The notes: generated by a model from the letters alone, not told the origin. 64,000 nucleotides of DNA from Flavobacterium sp. CG_23.5 (GCF_017875765.1 NZ_JAGGNA010000001.1:2197001-2261000); one strand, 5' to 3'; numbered from the stretch's first letter, positions 17,945-26,219 are shown. Numbers and translations are program-made.

Positions 17945-19514
17945 ATGAAACAAAGCACAAAGCACAAAGCACAAAGCACAAAGCTACATTAGCAAATTTA
18001 TTCTTTTTGTTTTAGCAATAACGTTTAGCAATTGCCAAGTAGAGGAAGAACTCCTTGAAAATAAAGAGCAACACAATGCTATTGATAAAGACAAAATTTC
18101 GCTTGTTCAATTCAAAAACGAAACAAAGCTCAATCCCAAGCAAATGCAATCCAATACAGCAGCTAAAAAAAACAATACAGCTAAAGAAACCATGCGCTTT
18201 TCTGATTTTATAATTGATACGCTGGCAATAAAAAAACACGTTAGTGAAACTAATAAAACGACTTATACTTTTCGTATTTACCCATTGACAACAGTAGCGC
18301 AACCAAATGAAATATATAATCTTGTATATCATAAAGTCAACAATTCATGGGAAACCTCCATTTTTTACTTAAAGAAATTCCCGAAAAGTGATACTAAACA
18401 AAAAATATTTGAAAAAATAGAACGGATATATGAAGGAACCGTCGCTAATTCTTTGACATCAAAAACTACTAGTTTAGAAATGTGTACTTTTGAAACTACT
18501 AGTTATCACTGTACAAATAGCGGAGAGTGCAGTAGAACTGGCATCTGTGATTTATGTTATTTATGCACAAGCACAACCATAACTTATGAATCTTGTGCCA
18601 GCGGAGGAGGTAGTGGCGGCGGAGGGTCGTCTGACCCAGGCAATACTTCTGATGGCGGAGGCACAGCGGATCCTTATGCTTACGCACCTAATTTTTATGA
18701 CAATCCTGTATATGACGACCCAAACTATATTAATGCAGTAAAGAGGTCGTATGTTTGGACTAATTTAGGAGATGCAGCACAAGGTTTTTTTGCCAGTAAT
18801 CAAGATAATATGAATGCTTTTAATCAAATTATTCAATATCAAATCGATGAAAATTGGTCGGACGAAAGTTGTGTTTTTGCACAAGAAATGTTTAATTATT
18901 TATCTGGAAATAGTTTTAACGGGATTATTGTTCCTGCAATTAATCAATTTGTTAAAGAAATGATTAATTCAATGGTAAATAATTATGGCTATTCTTCTGA
19001 CGGATTTATGGGGGACACTGATTACGATAACATTGATTATTCTGGCCCTAAACAGTTGATTCCAAAGAGTATTATTCTGAACGATGGTTCTACACTAATA
19101 ATAAGCTTTGGAACCACTCAAAGCGACAATAAAAATTCAAACAATGAGGTTGCTGTAGATTTAGTTAATAGTATAAAATTTGCAATAAATTTAGCAAATA
19201 GCAACCTAGAAAATTCTAATAAAATAACCTCAATATATATTGCTGCCACAACAAATGGCACTCATTCCTCTACAAGTAATCATACAAGAGGCACTGCGGT
19301 TGACATAAGTAGAATAAATGGCACAAAAATGATTAATTTAGGTAATAATATTCAAGTTAAAGCCCTGCAAGATGCTTTTGATAACTATCCGTCAATCAGA
19401 GAGAATTTCGGACCTTCTTTTAAACACAAGACATTTCCTAACGGATCTGTAAATCTGAATTGGCCTATTGGCGGTCACCAAGACCACATTCATGTATCAG
19501 TTCAAAGTTATTAA
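17945..19514 (+). CDS. Candidate phase-variable lipoprotein with M15-like peptidase domain (out of frame here)
   Basis: From the ATG at 17945 only 15 codons are readable (stop at 17990). The frame that continues to 19514 is open from 17949 and encodes K-F-I-L-F-V-L-A-I-T-F-S-N-C, a lipoprotein signal peptide, but has no start codon of its own before it. With four or seven ACAAAGC units instead of five, the ATG would be in frame with it. The mature protein has an N-terminal domain (about 40-155), a Cys-rich stretch (~18485-18600, nine Cys), a Gly/Ser linker (~18600-18665), a middle region, and a C-terminal domain with S-N-H-T-R-G-T-A-V-D and H-Q-D-H-I-H-V, the zinc-ligand pattern (H-x6-D...H-x-H) of M15/Hedgehog-type DD-peptidases. 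A peptidoglycan-cutting effector is an inference. Without a frame change, an internal ATG such as 18144 would give a cytoplasmic protein. Confidence 0.65.
17950..17984 (+). repeat. Five tandem ACAAAGC heptamers
   Basis: Five exact head-to-tail copies of ACAAAGC start 2 bases after an ATG codon (17945-17947). Seven is not a multiple of three, so each gain or loss of a unit changes the reading frame downstream. See the CDS at 17945-19514. Confidence 0.95.
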
Positions 19515-19530
19515 TCCTTAAAATACAATT

Positions 19531-19932
19531 ATGAAAAATATTATTTTACTATTATCTATAATGACAGTTTTAAGTTGTAAATCTCAAAACTTTGAAGCTA
19601 AAGAAGTAAACAATTTAGAATTAAATAATTTAATTGGAAATATAAGTTATTTTAAATCTTACGCTTTAACTGATAATTTAATCAATATCGTTATCACAAA
19701 AAACGAGGTAGGAAGCGCAAAAAATGAAGAATCAGGTGAAGTTTCCAATAATTTGTATTTATCTAAATGCGAATTTGGAGAACTGCCAATTTGCAAATTA
19801 TATTTATTGGAGAATTTTATCAATATAAATATTGTAAAAGTATATGAGGATAAAAAAAACATTAAAATTGATATTACATCTGGAAATTTTAATCAGCGTA
19901 AATCATATACAATTTTAATCTCACTAAATTAA
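19531..19932 (+). CDS. Small lipoprotein, candidate immunity protein
   Basis: A 133-aa lipoprotein: the signal peptide M-K-N-I-I-L-L-L-S-I-M-T-V-L-S-C has a lipobox Cys at residue 16. No known domain is recognised. It begins 16 bases after the peptidase-domain gene and shares its terminator at 20008, so the two are one transcript. An exported inhibitor protecting the cell wall from the upstream peptidase domain would fit this position, but this is inferred from context only. Confidence 0.65.
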   Translation: MKNIILLLSIMTVLSCKSQNFEAKEVNNLELNNLIGNISYFKSYALTDNLINIVITKNEVGSAKNEESGEVSNNLYLSKCEFGELPICKLYLLENFININIVKVYEDKKNIKIDITSGNFNQRKSYTILISLN

Positions 19933-20007
19933 TATATTGAATATTAGGTTTAATAGTCCAAAATAGTTGATGAAACCCTTTCTGGGTACTATTAAATATA
20001 ATGTTCC

Positions 20008-20046
20008 AAAAAGTTGATTGATATCCGTTTCAATCAACTTTTTTTA
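20008..20046 (+). terminator. Terminator of the peptidase/lipoprotein pair
   Basis: A perfect 14-bp stem (20008-20021 with 20030-20043), 8-nt loop, then T residues. Confidence 0.85.
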
Positions 20047-20097
20047 ATTTAAATAAATTCAAAAAAAAGTGTAACCCACCGTGTAAAATTCAACTGA

Positions 20098-20376
20098 TAA
20101 CCCAGATATTTCTCTACATTCTATGATAAAAACAAGCGAAAATTACAATATTAGGTTATATAAATGTTGGTATTAAATTGAGAGTACTAGAATTTGGTAT
20201 AAAACAAAGGAAATTAATTGAATTATTAGTGAATAAAGTAACTGGCAAAATTTGCTGTGTCTCAGTAAAAAATATTAAAAATAAATAATTATGGAAAAGA
20301 TTTTGGAAGTAGTCGTAAGTTTAATACCTCGCCTAATGGAGGCGTTAAATCGATAAGAATTTGGATTTTAAATTAA
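20098..20376 (+). pseudogene. Broken coding tail, first copy (frameshifted)
   Basis: Short coding-like segments in changing frames. 20101-20151 reads P-R-Y-F-S-T-F-Y-D-K-N-K then stops. 20130-20285 is open with no start (...I-N-V-G-I-K-L-R-V-L-E-F-G-I-K...). 20269-20373 reads N-N-Y-G-K-D-F-G-S-S-R-K-F-N then ...G-G-V-K-S-I-R-I-W-I-L-N and a stop, 5 bases before the next gene. This looks like the decayed 3' end of a larger gene. A 20-base segment (20117-20136) recurs at 20957-20977 in the second tail. I cannot name the original family. Confidence 0.5.
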
Positions 20377-20381
20377 AAAGT

Positions 20382-20894
20382 ATGAAAAAGTTAATGTTTT
20401 CTCTGATTTTTCTATCAAATTTAATTTCTTATTCCCAAGAAATAAGAAATACAGATAGATTCTTTTTTAATAGTCAAAAATATAATTATTTACATTTTAG
20501 TTGGGGTCAGAGTAGCTACAGCAAACCATTTAAAATAATTGTCTGTTCTTCTAAAGATTTAAAAACTATAGAAACTAATTTAAGAATATGCCAAAAATTT
20601 AAATTAGAATATACAGATTATTATATTTTATCTCTAACAGATATCTCTACAAGCCACCAATGTATTAAGATAATTAAAGCTTTTCTGAATACAGTAGATA
20701 AAAAGCGAATAGGTGCAAATCTCTCAAGAGTAATAGTGAGAAAAAAAATGGAAGATAAAACTAATTCAAATCAGAAAATTGAATATTTTGTGGACGTTTC
20801 TAAAACTGCTTGCCTAAATGATGTTGAAGATTTATATATAAATGTTGAGCCTAAATCATTATGTAATGCTATTAGAGGTTTGACCCATTTCTAA
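20382..20894 (+). CDS. Secreted hypothetical protein, candidate orphan immunity protein
   Basis: A 170-aa protein with a cleavable signal peptide (M-K-K-L-M-F-S-L-I-F-L-S-N-L-I-S-Y-S-Q). No recognised domain; several Cys. It begins 5 bases after the stop of a broken coding tail, the same order (coding tail, then small exported protein) as the intact pair upstream. The frame can be read from 20361 but the ATG at 20382 begins the signal peptide. The role is inferred only from this layout. Confidence 0.6.
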   Translation: MKKLMFSLIFLSNLISYSQEIRNTDRFFFNSQKYNYLHFSWGQSSYSKPFKIIVCSSKDLKTIETNLRICQKFKLEYTDYYILSLTDISTSHQCIKIIKAFLNTVDKKRIGANLSRVIVRKKMEDKTNSNQKIEYFVDVSKTACLNDVEDLYINVEPKSLCNAIRGLTHF

Positions 20895-20907
20895 AATTAT
20901 TTAATAA

Positions 20908-21120
20908 ACAACCCGACTGCTCCAATATTCACTAAATTTCTCTTATACGGATAGCGCATTCTATGATAAAAAACAAGAAAAAATGTAAAATTTAACAGGC
21001 AAATTTATGTGTATTTATGTAGGGAGTGCATCATATCTTCGAATAAAAGGAAGATATGATGCTGAAAGTAGTGGTCGTACTGTAAATGGACAAACCATAA
21101 TAGGAAAACCTTGTAATTAA
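20908..21120 (+). pseudogene. Broken coding tail, second copy (in-frame stop)
   Basis: One frame runs from 20908 to 21120 with a single internal TAA at 20986. It reads ...F-S-Y-T-D-S-A-F-Y-D-K-K-Q-E-K-M, stop, N-L-T-G-K-F-M-C-I-Y-V-G-S-A-S, then R-Y-D-A-E-S-S-G-R-T-V-N-G-Q-T, ending G-K-P-C-N. There is no usable start at its beginning. It is followed by a lipoprotein gene 6 bases later. The F-Y-D-K segment matches the first tail at DNA level. I read it as the decayed 3' end of a toxin-like gene; the family is not recognised. Confidence 0.5.
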
Positions 21121-21126
21121 GATAAT

Positions 21127-21726
21127 ATGAAAAAAAATATTTATATAGTTAGTTTGTTGCTTATTATTTATGGCTGTTCTTCTGCAAATAAGGAAATTGC
21201 TCCTATAAATGCATATTTAAAAGAGGCCATAAAAACTAACGATACCATCGTCATTATTACAAACAAAATTAATAATAATTACACATTGAATTTGTGGAAG
21301 GATAGAGTAAATATTGATGTAAATCATAATAATTTAGAAAATAGTCTTGATGAAAATCCAAGAATTTATGAAGAGAAATATTGGAATGAAATGAATGAAA
21401 AATACCGAAATCATAATACTGATTCTTTGTGGTTGGGAAACTCACTATGGAAACAAAAAGATTTTAAAAATTTAAAAGTTAAAATGATGACCGAAAAGGT
21501 TTTTCCAAAACCCTATATATATAATGAATATATGGGTAAAATCCCAGAACGATCTGCTTTTTCATTCTCAGAGCCAATGATCTACAAAAAAATATATGCT
21601 GTTTTTGCAATTTCAGAAACAACAACAGGGCGACAATTTATAAATCCGAGGTCATTTGTAATTATGAAAAAGAAAAAAGGCGAATGGATATTCGTTAAAG
21701 AAATAACTGACGGGGCTTACTATTAA
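21127..21726 (+). CDS. Lipoprotein, paralogue of the next gene
   Basis: A 199-aa lipoprotein with lipobox I-Y-G-C at residue ~16. No named domain. The C-terminal part has S-F-S-E-P-M-I-Y-K-K and F-V-I-M-K-K-K-K-G-E-W-I, and the next gene has S-F-S-E-P-M-Y-Y-L-N-K-K and F-V-V-I-M-K-K-I-K-G-K-W-I at equivalent positions, so the two are diverged paralogues. It starts 6 bases after a broken coding tail. An immunity-type role is inferred from context. Confidence 0.6.
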   Translation: MKKNIYIVSLLLIIYGCSSANKEIAPINAYLKEAIKTNDTIVIITNKINNNYTLNLWKDRVNIDVNHNNLENSLDENPRIYEEKYWNEMNEKYRNHNTDSLWLGNSLWKQKDFKNLKVKMMTEKVFPKPYIYNEYMGKIPERSAFSFSEPMIYKKIYAVFAISETTTGRQFINPRSFVIMKKKKGEWIFVKEITDGAYY

Positions 21727-21783
21727 AACTGTAACAGCGGGAATATATCTATTTAGAACTACCCTGTAATTAAAATCTATATC

Positions 21784-22401
21784 ATGAAAAACATAATAAT
21801 ATACTTATCGCTATGCATCGCCTCTACTAATTATTCGCAAACTAAAAGTACTTTAAAAAAAGATGAAAAAGAAAAGCTTGAAGCCATCAATGATTATTTT
21901 ATAACAATTGTAAAAGATAGTAATAGAGTAGTATTCATTGCCCAAGAAAAACTCAATTCTAATTTAACATTAGAAATTTTTAAACAAAATTTCATTCAAG
22001 CTATTGATTTAAAAGGAAATATAGAACCGGACACACATTTATTTAACGAAAAAGACTGGAAAAAATTTAAAAAACAAAATCAGGATCCACCTATCCAAGA
22101 TAATAGAATTTGGGATACCCATAAATATTGGGGCAAAAATGATTTTAGCCACAGTCAACTTATTTTTGAAAGTATGAACACAAAAACAGGGATAGAATTA
22201 ATAATTGAGAAGTACGATAAATCAGATGTTTGTATATATAGTTTTTCTGAACCTATGTATTATCTAAACAAAAAACATCTAATTTTCACAAATTTAAAAA
22301 TTTGCATATCAGGCGGAAGTAAATTTGTTGTTATTATGAAAAAAATAAAAGGCAAATGGATCCGAACCCATGAAGCTTTCAATCCAAATGAGACATATTA
22401 G
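21784..22401 (+). CDS. Secreted paralogue of the preceding lipoprotein
   Basis: A 205-aa protein with a cleavable signal peptide ending around N-Y-S-Q (residue ~19) and no lipobox Cys, unlike its paralogue. Shared features are an N-terminal acidic helix followed by a V-V-F-I/I-V-I-I strand, a conserved E-x-x-W, S-F-S-E-P-M-x-Y, and the closing F-V-x-I-M-K-K-x-K-G-x-W-I. It lies 57 bases after the first copy. A weak hairpin (22421-22430 with 22454-22463) follows it. The function is unknown. Confidence 0.6.
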   Translation: MKNIIIYLSLCIASTNYSQTKSTLKKDEKEKLEAINDYFITIVKDSNRVVFIAQEKLNSNLTLEIFKQNFIQAIDLKGNIEPDTHLFNEKDWKKFKKQNQDPPIQDNRIWDTHKYWGKNDFSHSQLIFESMNTKTGIELIIEKYDKSDVCIYSFSEPMYYLNKKHLIFTNLKICISGGSKFVVIMKKIKGKWIRTHEAFNPNETY

Positions 22402-22478
22402 AAGAATGAGTATTAAGAAGACTGCTAATTCGCAGATAATTTAAAAATCAGATAATTAGCAGTATTATTATGTTAAAA

Positions 22479-23579
22479 TCATATAGCCTCAAACAATTTC
22501 CCCGGCAATGGCCTAATAACTCCTTTCAATTCCATATTCAACAGCATTCCTGAGATTTTATAAATAGGGAAATCACAACGCAAAGCGATAATATCCATCA
22601 ATTCTTTGCCGGTTTTTAGAAGAAAATCATAGACTTTTTGTTCGTCATCGTCAAGAGAGACAAACAATTGTTTTTGCACGGGTTTCATTTCCTTTTCAAG
22701 ATCCCAATTCAGGATATAAACCAAATCAGCAGCGCTGGTCAGCACATTTGCTTTCTGGGTTTTGATTAAGTTGTTACAGCCTTGACTGTACTTGTCGGTT
22801 ACGCGTCCCGGAACGGCGAAAACATCGCGGTTGTAATCGTTGGCCATGTTGGCGGTAATTAACGATCCGCCTCTATCCGCTGATTCTATTACGATGGTTG
22901 CTTCGGTCATTCCTGCAACGATTCTGTTTCTTCGAACAAAATTTTCTTTATCGGGATTCGAGGAACTCCAAAACTCGGTCATAAAACCGCCGTTTTGCTC
23001 GACCTTGGCGACGTATTTTTTATGGGTTTTAGGATAAATTTGGTTCAAACCATGCGCCACCACTCCTATCGTTTGCAGATTATGTTCCATCGCCAATTGA
23101 TGTGCCACGATATCAACGCCATAAGCAAATCCGCTTACGATTACCGGATCAAGCGGTGCCAAATCTTCAATCAGTTTTCGGCAGAACTCCATTCCGTAAG
23201 ACGTGATTTGGCGCGTTCCCACAATACTGATTATCTTTTTATTTTTTAAATTGATATTCCCCGATGTAAACAACAAAACGGGACCATCGATGCAATGTTT
23301 TAAGCGCTCCGGATAATTCTCATCCTGAAAATAGGCCACATTAATATCGTTCGCTTTTATAAACTCCAGCTCCTGACTGGCTTTTGTGAAAACAGATTGG
23401 TCTTTTAGATTTTTTAGTAAAATCGAACCAACGCCATCGATAGCGGCAAGCTGTGACGCTTTGGCTTTGAAAACCGCTTCGGCGCTTCCCAAATGAGTCA
23501 ATAGTTTTTTGGCCATAATATCGCCAACTCCTTCTACCCTTTGCAACGCCAATAAATGAAATAAATCCTGTTCTAACAT
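22479..23579 (-). CDS. dprA: DNA-processing protein DprA
   Basis: A 366-aa protein that loads RecA on incoming single-stranded DNA during natural transformation. An N-terminal helix-hairpin-helix region (V-E-G-V-G-D-I-M-A and I-D-G-V-G-S) is followed by the Rossmann-like core with S-I-V-G-T-R, S-G-F-A-Y-G-V-D, R-R-N-R-I-V-A-G, G-G-S-L-I-T-A and P-G-R-V-T-D-K-Y-S-Q-G-C-N. The C-terminal winged helix is the DprA-typical one. The frame extends 47 codons upstream to 23720, but M-L-E-Q-D-L-F (23579) matches family starts. Confidence 0.93.
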   Translation of the reverse strand: MLEQDLFHLLALQRVEGVGDIMAKKLLTHLGSAEAVFKAKASQLAAIDGVGSILLKNLKDQSVFTKASQELEFIKANDINVAYFQDENYPERLKHCIDGPVLLFTSGNINLKNKKIISIVGTRQITSYGMEFCRKLIEDLAPLDPVIVSGFAYGVDIVAHQLAMEHNLQTIGVVAHGLNQIYPKTHKKYVAKVEQNGGFMTEFWSSSNPDKENFVRRNRIVAGMTEATIVIESADRGGSLITANMANDYNRDVFAVPGRVTDKYSQGCNNLIKTQKANVLTSAADLVYILNWDLEKEMKPVQKQLFVSLDDDEQKVYDFLLKTGKELMDIIALRCDFPIYKISGMLLNMELKGVIRPLPGKLFEAI

Positions 23580-23800
23580 AGCTGAAAATTGTTCGTCTTT
23601 TATATTTTTAAATGTAATTTCATTGAATACTGGCAATACAAAACGTCGGTTCGAGTGTTTTTTGTGAAATGAAATGGAATAAAAAAATGTATCGAGAACT
23701 CTTTCCTGATAATTTCTCATTTATTAATTCCGAATAACTGTTTGAAATTGAAATGTATAAAATTTAAAGCAGATTGTTAATAAAAATTGTGAATAAAATT

Positions 23801-23829
23801 TTGATAACTATATTCGTTGTATAACTTTG
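23801..23829 (+). promoter_or_regulatory. Promoter TTG-N18-TAACTTTG
   Basis: TTG (23801-23803) and TAACTTTG (23822-23829) are 18 bases apart, within the usual Bacteroidota spacing. The ATG of the HU/SPOR gene follows only 5 bases later, so the transcript is probably leaderless. Confidence 0.7.
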
Positions 23830-23834
23830 TTACT

Positions 23835-24782
23835 ATGAAAATCGAACCTTACATCGCGCAGCTTTTATACCGTTATCAATGTGTAACCGTTCCAGGTTTC
23901 GGAGCTTTTTTAACCGAAATTCAATCGGCTCAACTGAATGAAAGCTCGAATTCGTTTTCTCCTCCAAAGAAAATGATTTCTTTCAATGCCAATTTGAAGA
24001 ACAATGATGGTTTATTAGCCAATCATATTGCCCAAGCAGAAAAAACATCTTATGAATATGCCGTTAGCGCCATTCAGTATGAAGTTTTTCTTTGGAAAAA
24101 AGCATTGGAAGAAAACGCCATTTTCTCGATAAAAAATGTAGGTGATTTTTGCCTGAACGCCGATGCTAATTTAGTATTTACTCCATATGATCAAACCAAT
24201 TATTTGACAAATTCATTTGGTTTAAGTCCGTTTGTTTCGCCACTTGTGAAAAGAGAAATCTTCGAACAAAAAATTGAAGCAATCGAGGAAAATCAAACCA
24301 TTGCTTTGATTCCAGAGGAAGCAAGAAGAATGAATCCATATTTAAAATATGCTGCCATTTTTGTACTGGGATTAGGATTAACAGCAGGTGTTGGCTATCC
24401 AATTTACCAAAATCAAATCACAACTCAAACTACGCTTGTTGAAACGGCCGTTCAAAAACAGGTTCAGAATAAAATACAAGAAGCTACTTTTTTTATCGAA
24501 ACTCCAATTCCCGCTGTAACGCTATCCGTTAAATCAGCTACGGAAGTAAAAATGTCGTATCATATCATGGCAGGCGTTTATAGAGAAGAAAAAAATGCAC
24601 AAAAAACATTTAATCAATTAACTCGCTTAGGATACAAAGCCCGCCGAATCGCTCCTAACAGACACGGATTATTCCCTGTCCTTTACGGAAGTTATGCCAC
24701 TATTGCAGAAGCCGAAAAAGCAAAACAGGAAATTCAGAAAAAACACAATCCGGAAGCTTGGATCTTAATCCAATCGCTATAA
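23835..24782 (+). CDS. HU-like and SPOR domain membrane protein
   Basis: A 315-aa protein. Residues 1-130 look like the two HU-CCDC81-type domains found in Bacteroidota (M-K-I-E-P-Y-I-A-Q-L-L, V-T-V-P-G-F-G-A-F-L-T, F-N-A-N-L-K-N-N-D-G-L-L). One membrane helix (about 176-196, A-I-F-V-L-G-L-G-L-T-A-G-V-G-Y) follows a proline/charged linker, and the C-terminal ~75 residues are a SPOR domain that binds denuded septal peptidoglycan. It probably acts at the division site, with the HU-like part in the cytoplasm. The first ATG of the frame (23817) lies upstream of the promoter's -7 element and is rejected. Confidence 0.82.
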   Translation: MKIEPYIAQLLYRYQCVTVPGFGAFLTEIQSAQLNESSNSFSPPKKMISFNANLKNNDGLLANHIAQAEKTSYEYAVSAIQYEVFLWKKALEENAIFSIKNVGDFCLNADANLVFTPYDQTNYLTNSFGLSPFVSPLVKREIFEQKIEAIEENQTIALIPEEARRMNPYLKYAAIFVLGLGLTAGVGYPIYQNQITTQTTLVETAVQKQVQNKIQEATFFIETPIPAVTLSVKSATEVKMSYHIMAGVYREEKNAQKTFNQLTRLGYKARRIAPNRHGLFPVLYGSYATIAEAEKAKQEIQKKHNPEAWILIQSL

Positions 24783-24806
24783 AATAAAAATCCTTACGGT
24801 TTAGAC

Positions 24807-24846
24807 TACCCCCAAAAAGCAAAAAGCTATTTGGGGGTATTTTTTT
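24807..24846 (+). terminator. Intrinsic terminator of the HU/SPOR gene
   Basis: A 10-bp GC-rich stem (24807-24816 with 24830-24839) followed by a T run. Confidence 0.9.
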
Positions 24847-25118
24847 AGGAGCAATCTCCAGCTATCCGCTATATCTCTTGTGCCCGCCGCTGCGCGCAAA
24901 AGAGGATGCCGCCTCTATCTGGGCTAGGTATTCGAATAACAAGTACCTCCGACATACCAAATAAGCCTTTTTTAAGCGGTTTAATGCGTGATTGTTTTAT
25001 AAACACACAAGAAGTCGACCAAAGGTAAATTGTGTGTCGTAAACCTTGATTTATTGTAATTAATTTTTATTCTTGGTGTTGCTGCAAATGTTGTACAAAG
25101 TTTGTGAGATAGGATATC
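24847..25118. other. Non-coding gap, no gene seen
   Basis: No open frame or RNA gene is visible. The first 100 bases are unusually GC-rich for this window (around 24860-24950) and include short complementary stretches (CTTTTG-like and CAAAAG). From memory, similar segments occur between genes in other Flavobacterium genomes, so it may be a dispersed intergenic repeat, but there is only one copy here. Confidence 0.3.
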
Positions 25119-25497
25119 CTAATCTGGTGCTCGTTTGCAACGAGTACCTACTTTTTTTTTAGCACTAAACAAAGCGTTTGAAACGCGGCTCATTTACCAC
25201 AATGGTTCAACATTTACATTATAAAAAATAGTATTGTCTTCTTCATAATTGCTATAACTGCTATTTACATAATCGCGCTAATCTGGTGCTCGTTTGCAAC
25301 GAGTACCTACTTTCTTTTTAGCACTAAACAAAGCGTTTGCAACGCGGCTCATTTACCACGATGGTTCAACATTTACATTACAAAAAATAGTATTGTCCTT
25401 TTCATAATTTCTATAACTACAATTTACATAATCGCGTTGCAAACGCTACGTTTTGTCTTTTCAATTTAAGTAGGTACTCGACGCAGTCAAGCACCAG
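25119..25497. repeat. Duplicated 160-bp unit with terminal inverted repeats (MITE/REP-like)
   Basis: Two near-identical direct copies (25119-25277, 25278-25437) are followed by an inverted copy of the first ~60 bases (about 25434-25497). The left end reads CTGGTGCTCGTTTGCAACGA and the right end is its diverged reverse complement (GTAGGTACTCG... GCACCAG). Each copy also holds CTCGTTTGCAACGAG, a small hairpin. There is no transposase. It resembles non-autonomous elements moved by REP-associated (Y1) transposases, an inference. Confidence 0.65.
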
Positions 25498-25533
25498 AGC
25501 AGAGGAATCTAGTGTTAGAAAGAAAACCATTAA

Positions 25534-25568
25534 AAAACGCTGTTTGAAAAATTTTCAAACAGCGTTTT
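25534..25568 (-). terminator. Terminator after the 25575-26219 gene
   Basis: A perfect 17-bp inverted repeat (25534-25550 with 25552-25568), T-rich on both sides, so it can work in both directions. It begins 7 bases after the stop of the minus-strand gene. Confidence 0.85.
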
Positions 25569-25574
25569 AATTTT

Positions 25575-26219
25575 TTAAAACTTCCTACCTATTCCTAAAG
25601 AAAAATTCCAAAAACTAAAATTATCTATCGTTTTATGATAGCCACCGTCTAAGGCAATAAGAAAATTTTTACCTGTTTTATAATCTAGATGTAAACCAGG
25701 GAATATGCCAGCGGTATAACTATAACCGTCAACATTTTTAACTTCAAACCAACTATATGAATAAATGACATTATTTTTATCGACCTGAATCGATGAAAGT
25801 CGAAATAATTTGTCTTTATATGCAATAATTCCCAACCCCATGTTGCAGGATAGGTTTATTTTTCTATTCTTGTAAATGGAATAATGAATTTTAGCTCCTA
25901 TTTCATGGTTTTTCACATAATCCCATTCGGTGTCTTCAAAAATTGTCTCAGGATTCCCAGTTAATATAAATCGATCCAATTCTTTTTCATTGCCATAAAA
26001 ACTGGGAAAGTAATCGTTTTGAGAATATAAAAAATAATATTCCATGGACCACTTTTCGTTTCTTTGTCTGTGGTAACTGACTGAAATATTGAAATTTCTT
26101 TGATTTTCTTTCATATTCGGATAAATGCTTAGTCCTGAATTTACAAAGAATTTGTTTTTTTCTTGCGCAAAAGATATAAGACTGAAAAAACAGAATGGTA
26201 TATAAAATATTTTTTTCAT
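25575..26219 (-). CDS. Outer-membrane-type hypothetical protein
   Basis: A 214-aa protein with a signal peptide (M-K-K-I-F-Y-I-P-F-C-F-F-S-L-I-S-F-A-Q) and many alternating aromatic/polar strands ending in G-R-K-F, the Phe-ending pattern of outer-membrane beta-barrels. About 8-10 strands fit the length. No named family is recognised. It is flanked by the repeat element at 25119-25497 and by the repeat at 26412, so it sits in a small accessory patch. Confidence 0.65.
   Translation of the reverse strand: MKKIFYIPFCFFSLISFAQEKNKFFVNSGLSIYPNMKENQRNFNISVSYHRQRNEKWSMEYYFLYSQNDYFPSFYGNEKELDRFILTGNPETIFEDTEWDYVKNHEIGAKIHYSIYKNRKINLSCNMGLGIIAYKDKLFRLSSIQVDKNNVIYSYSWFEVKNVDGYSYTAGIFPGLHLDYKTGKNFLIALDGGYHKTIDNFSFWNFSLGIGRKF

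Noticed and set aside
17990..18143. Alternative start codon before the lipoprotein signal peptide
   Set aside because: In the frame of the long open frame there is no ATG, GTG or TTG between the upstream TGA at 17946 and the signal peptide, so the repeat-based explanation is kept.
20130..20285. Separate small gene
   Set aside because: The frame is open for 52 codons but has no start codon and sits within a region of broken coding tails; it is described as part of the pseudogene.
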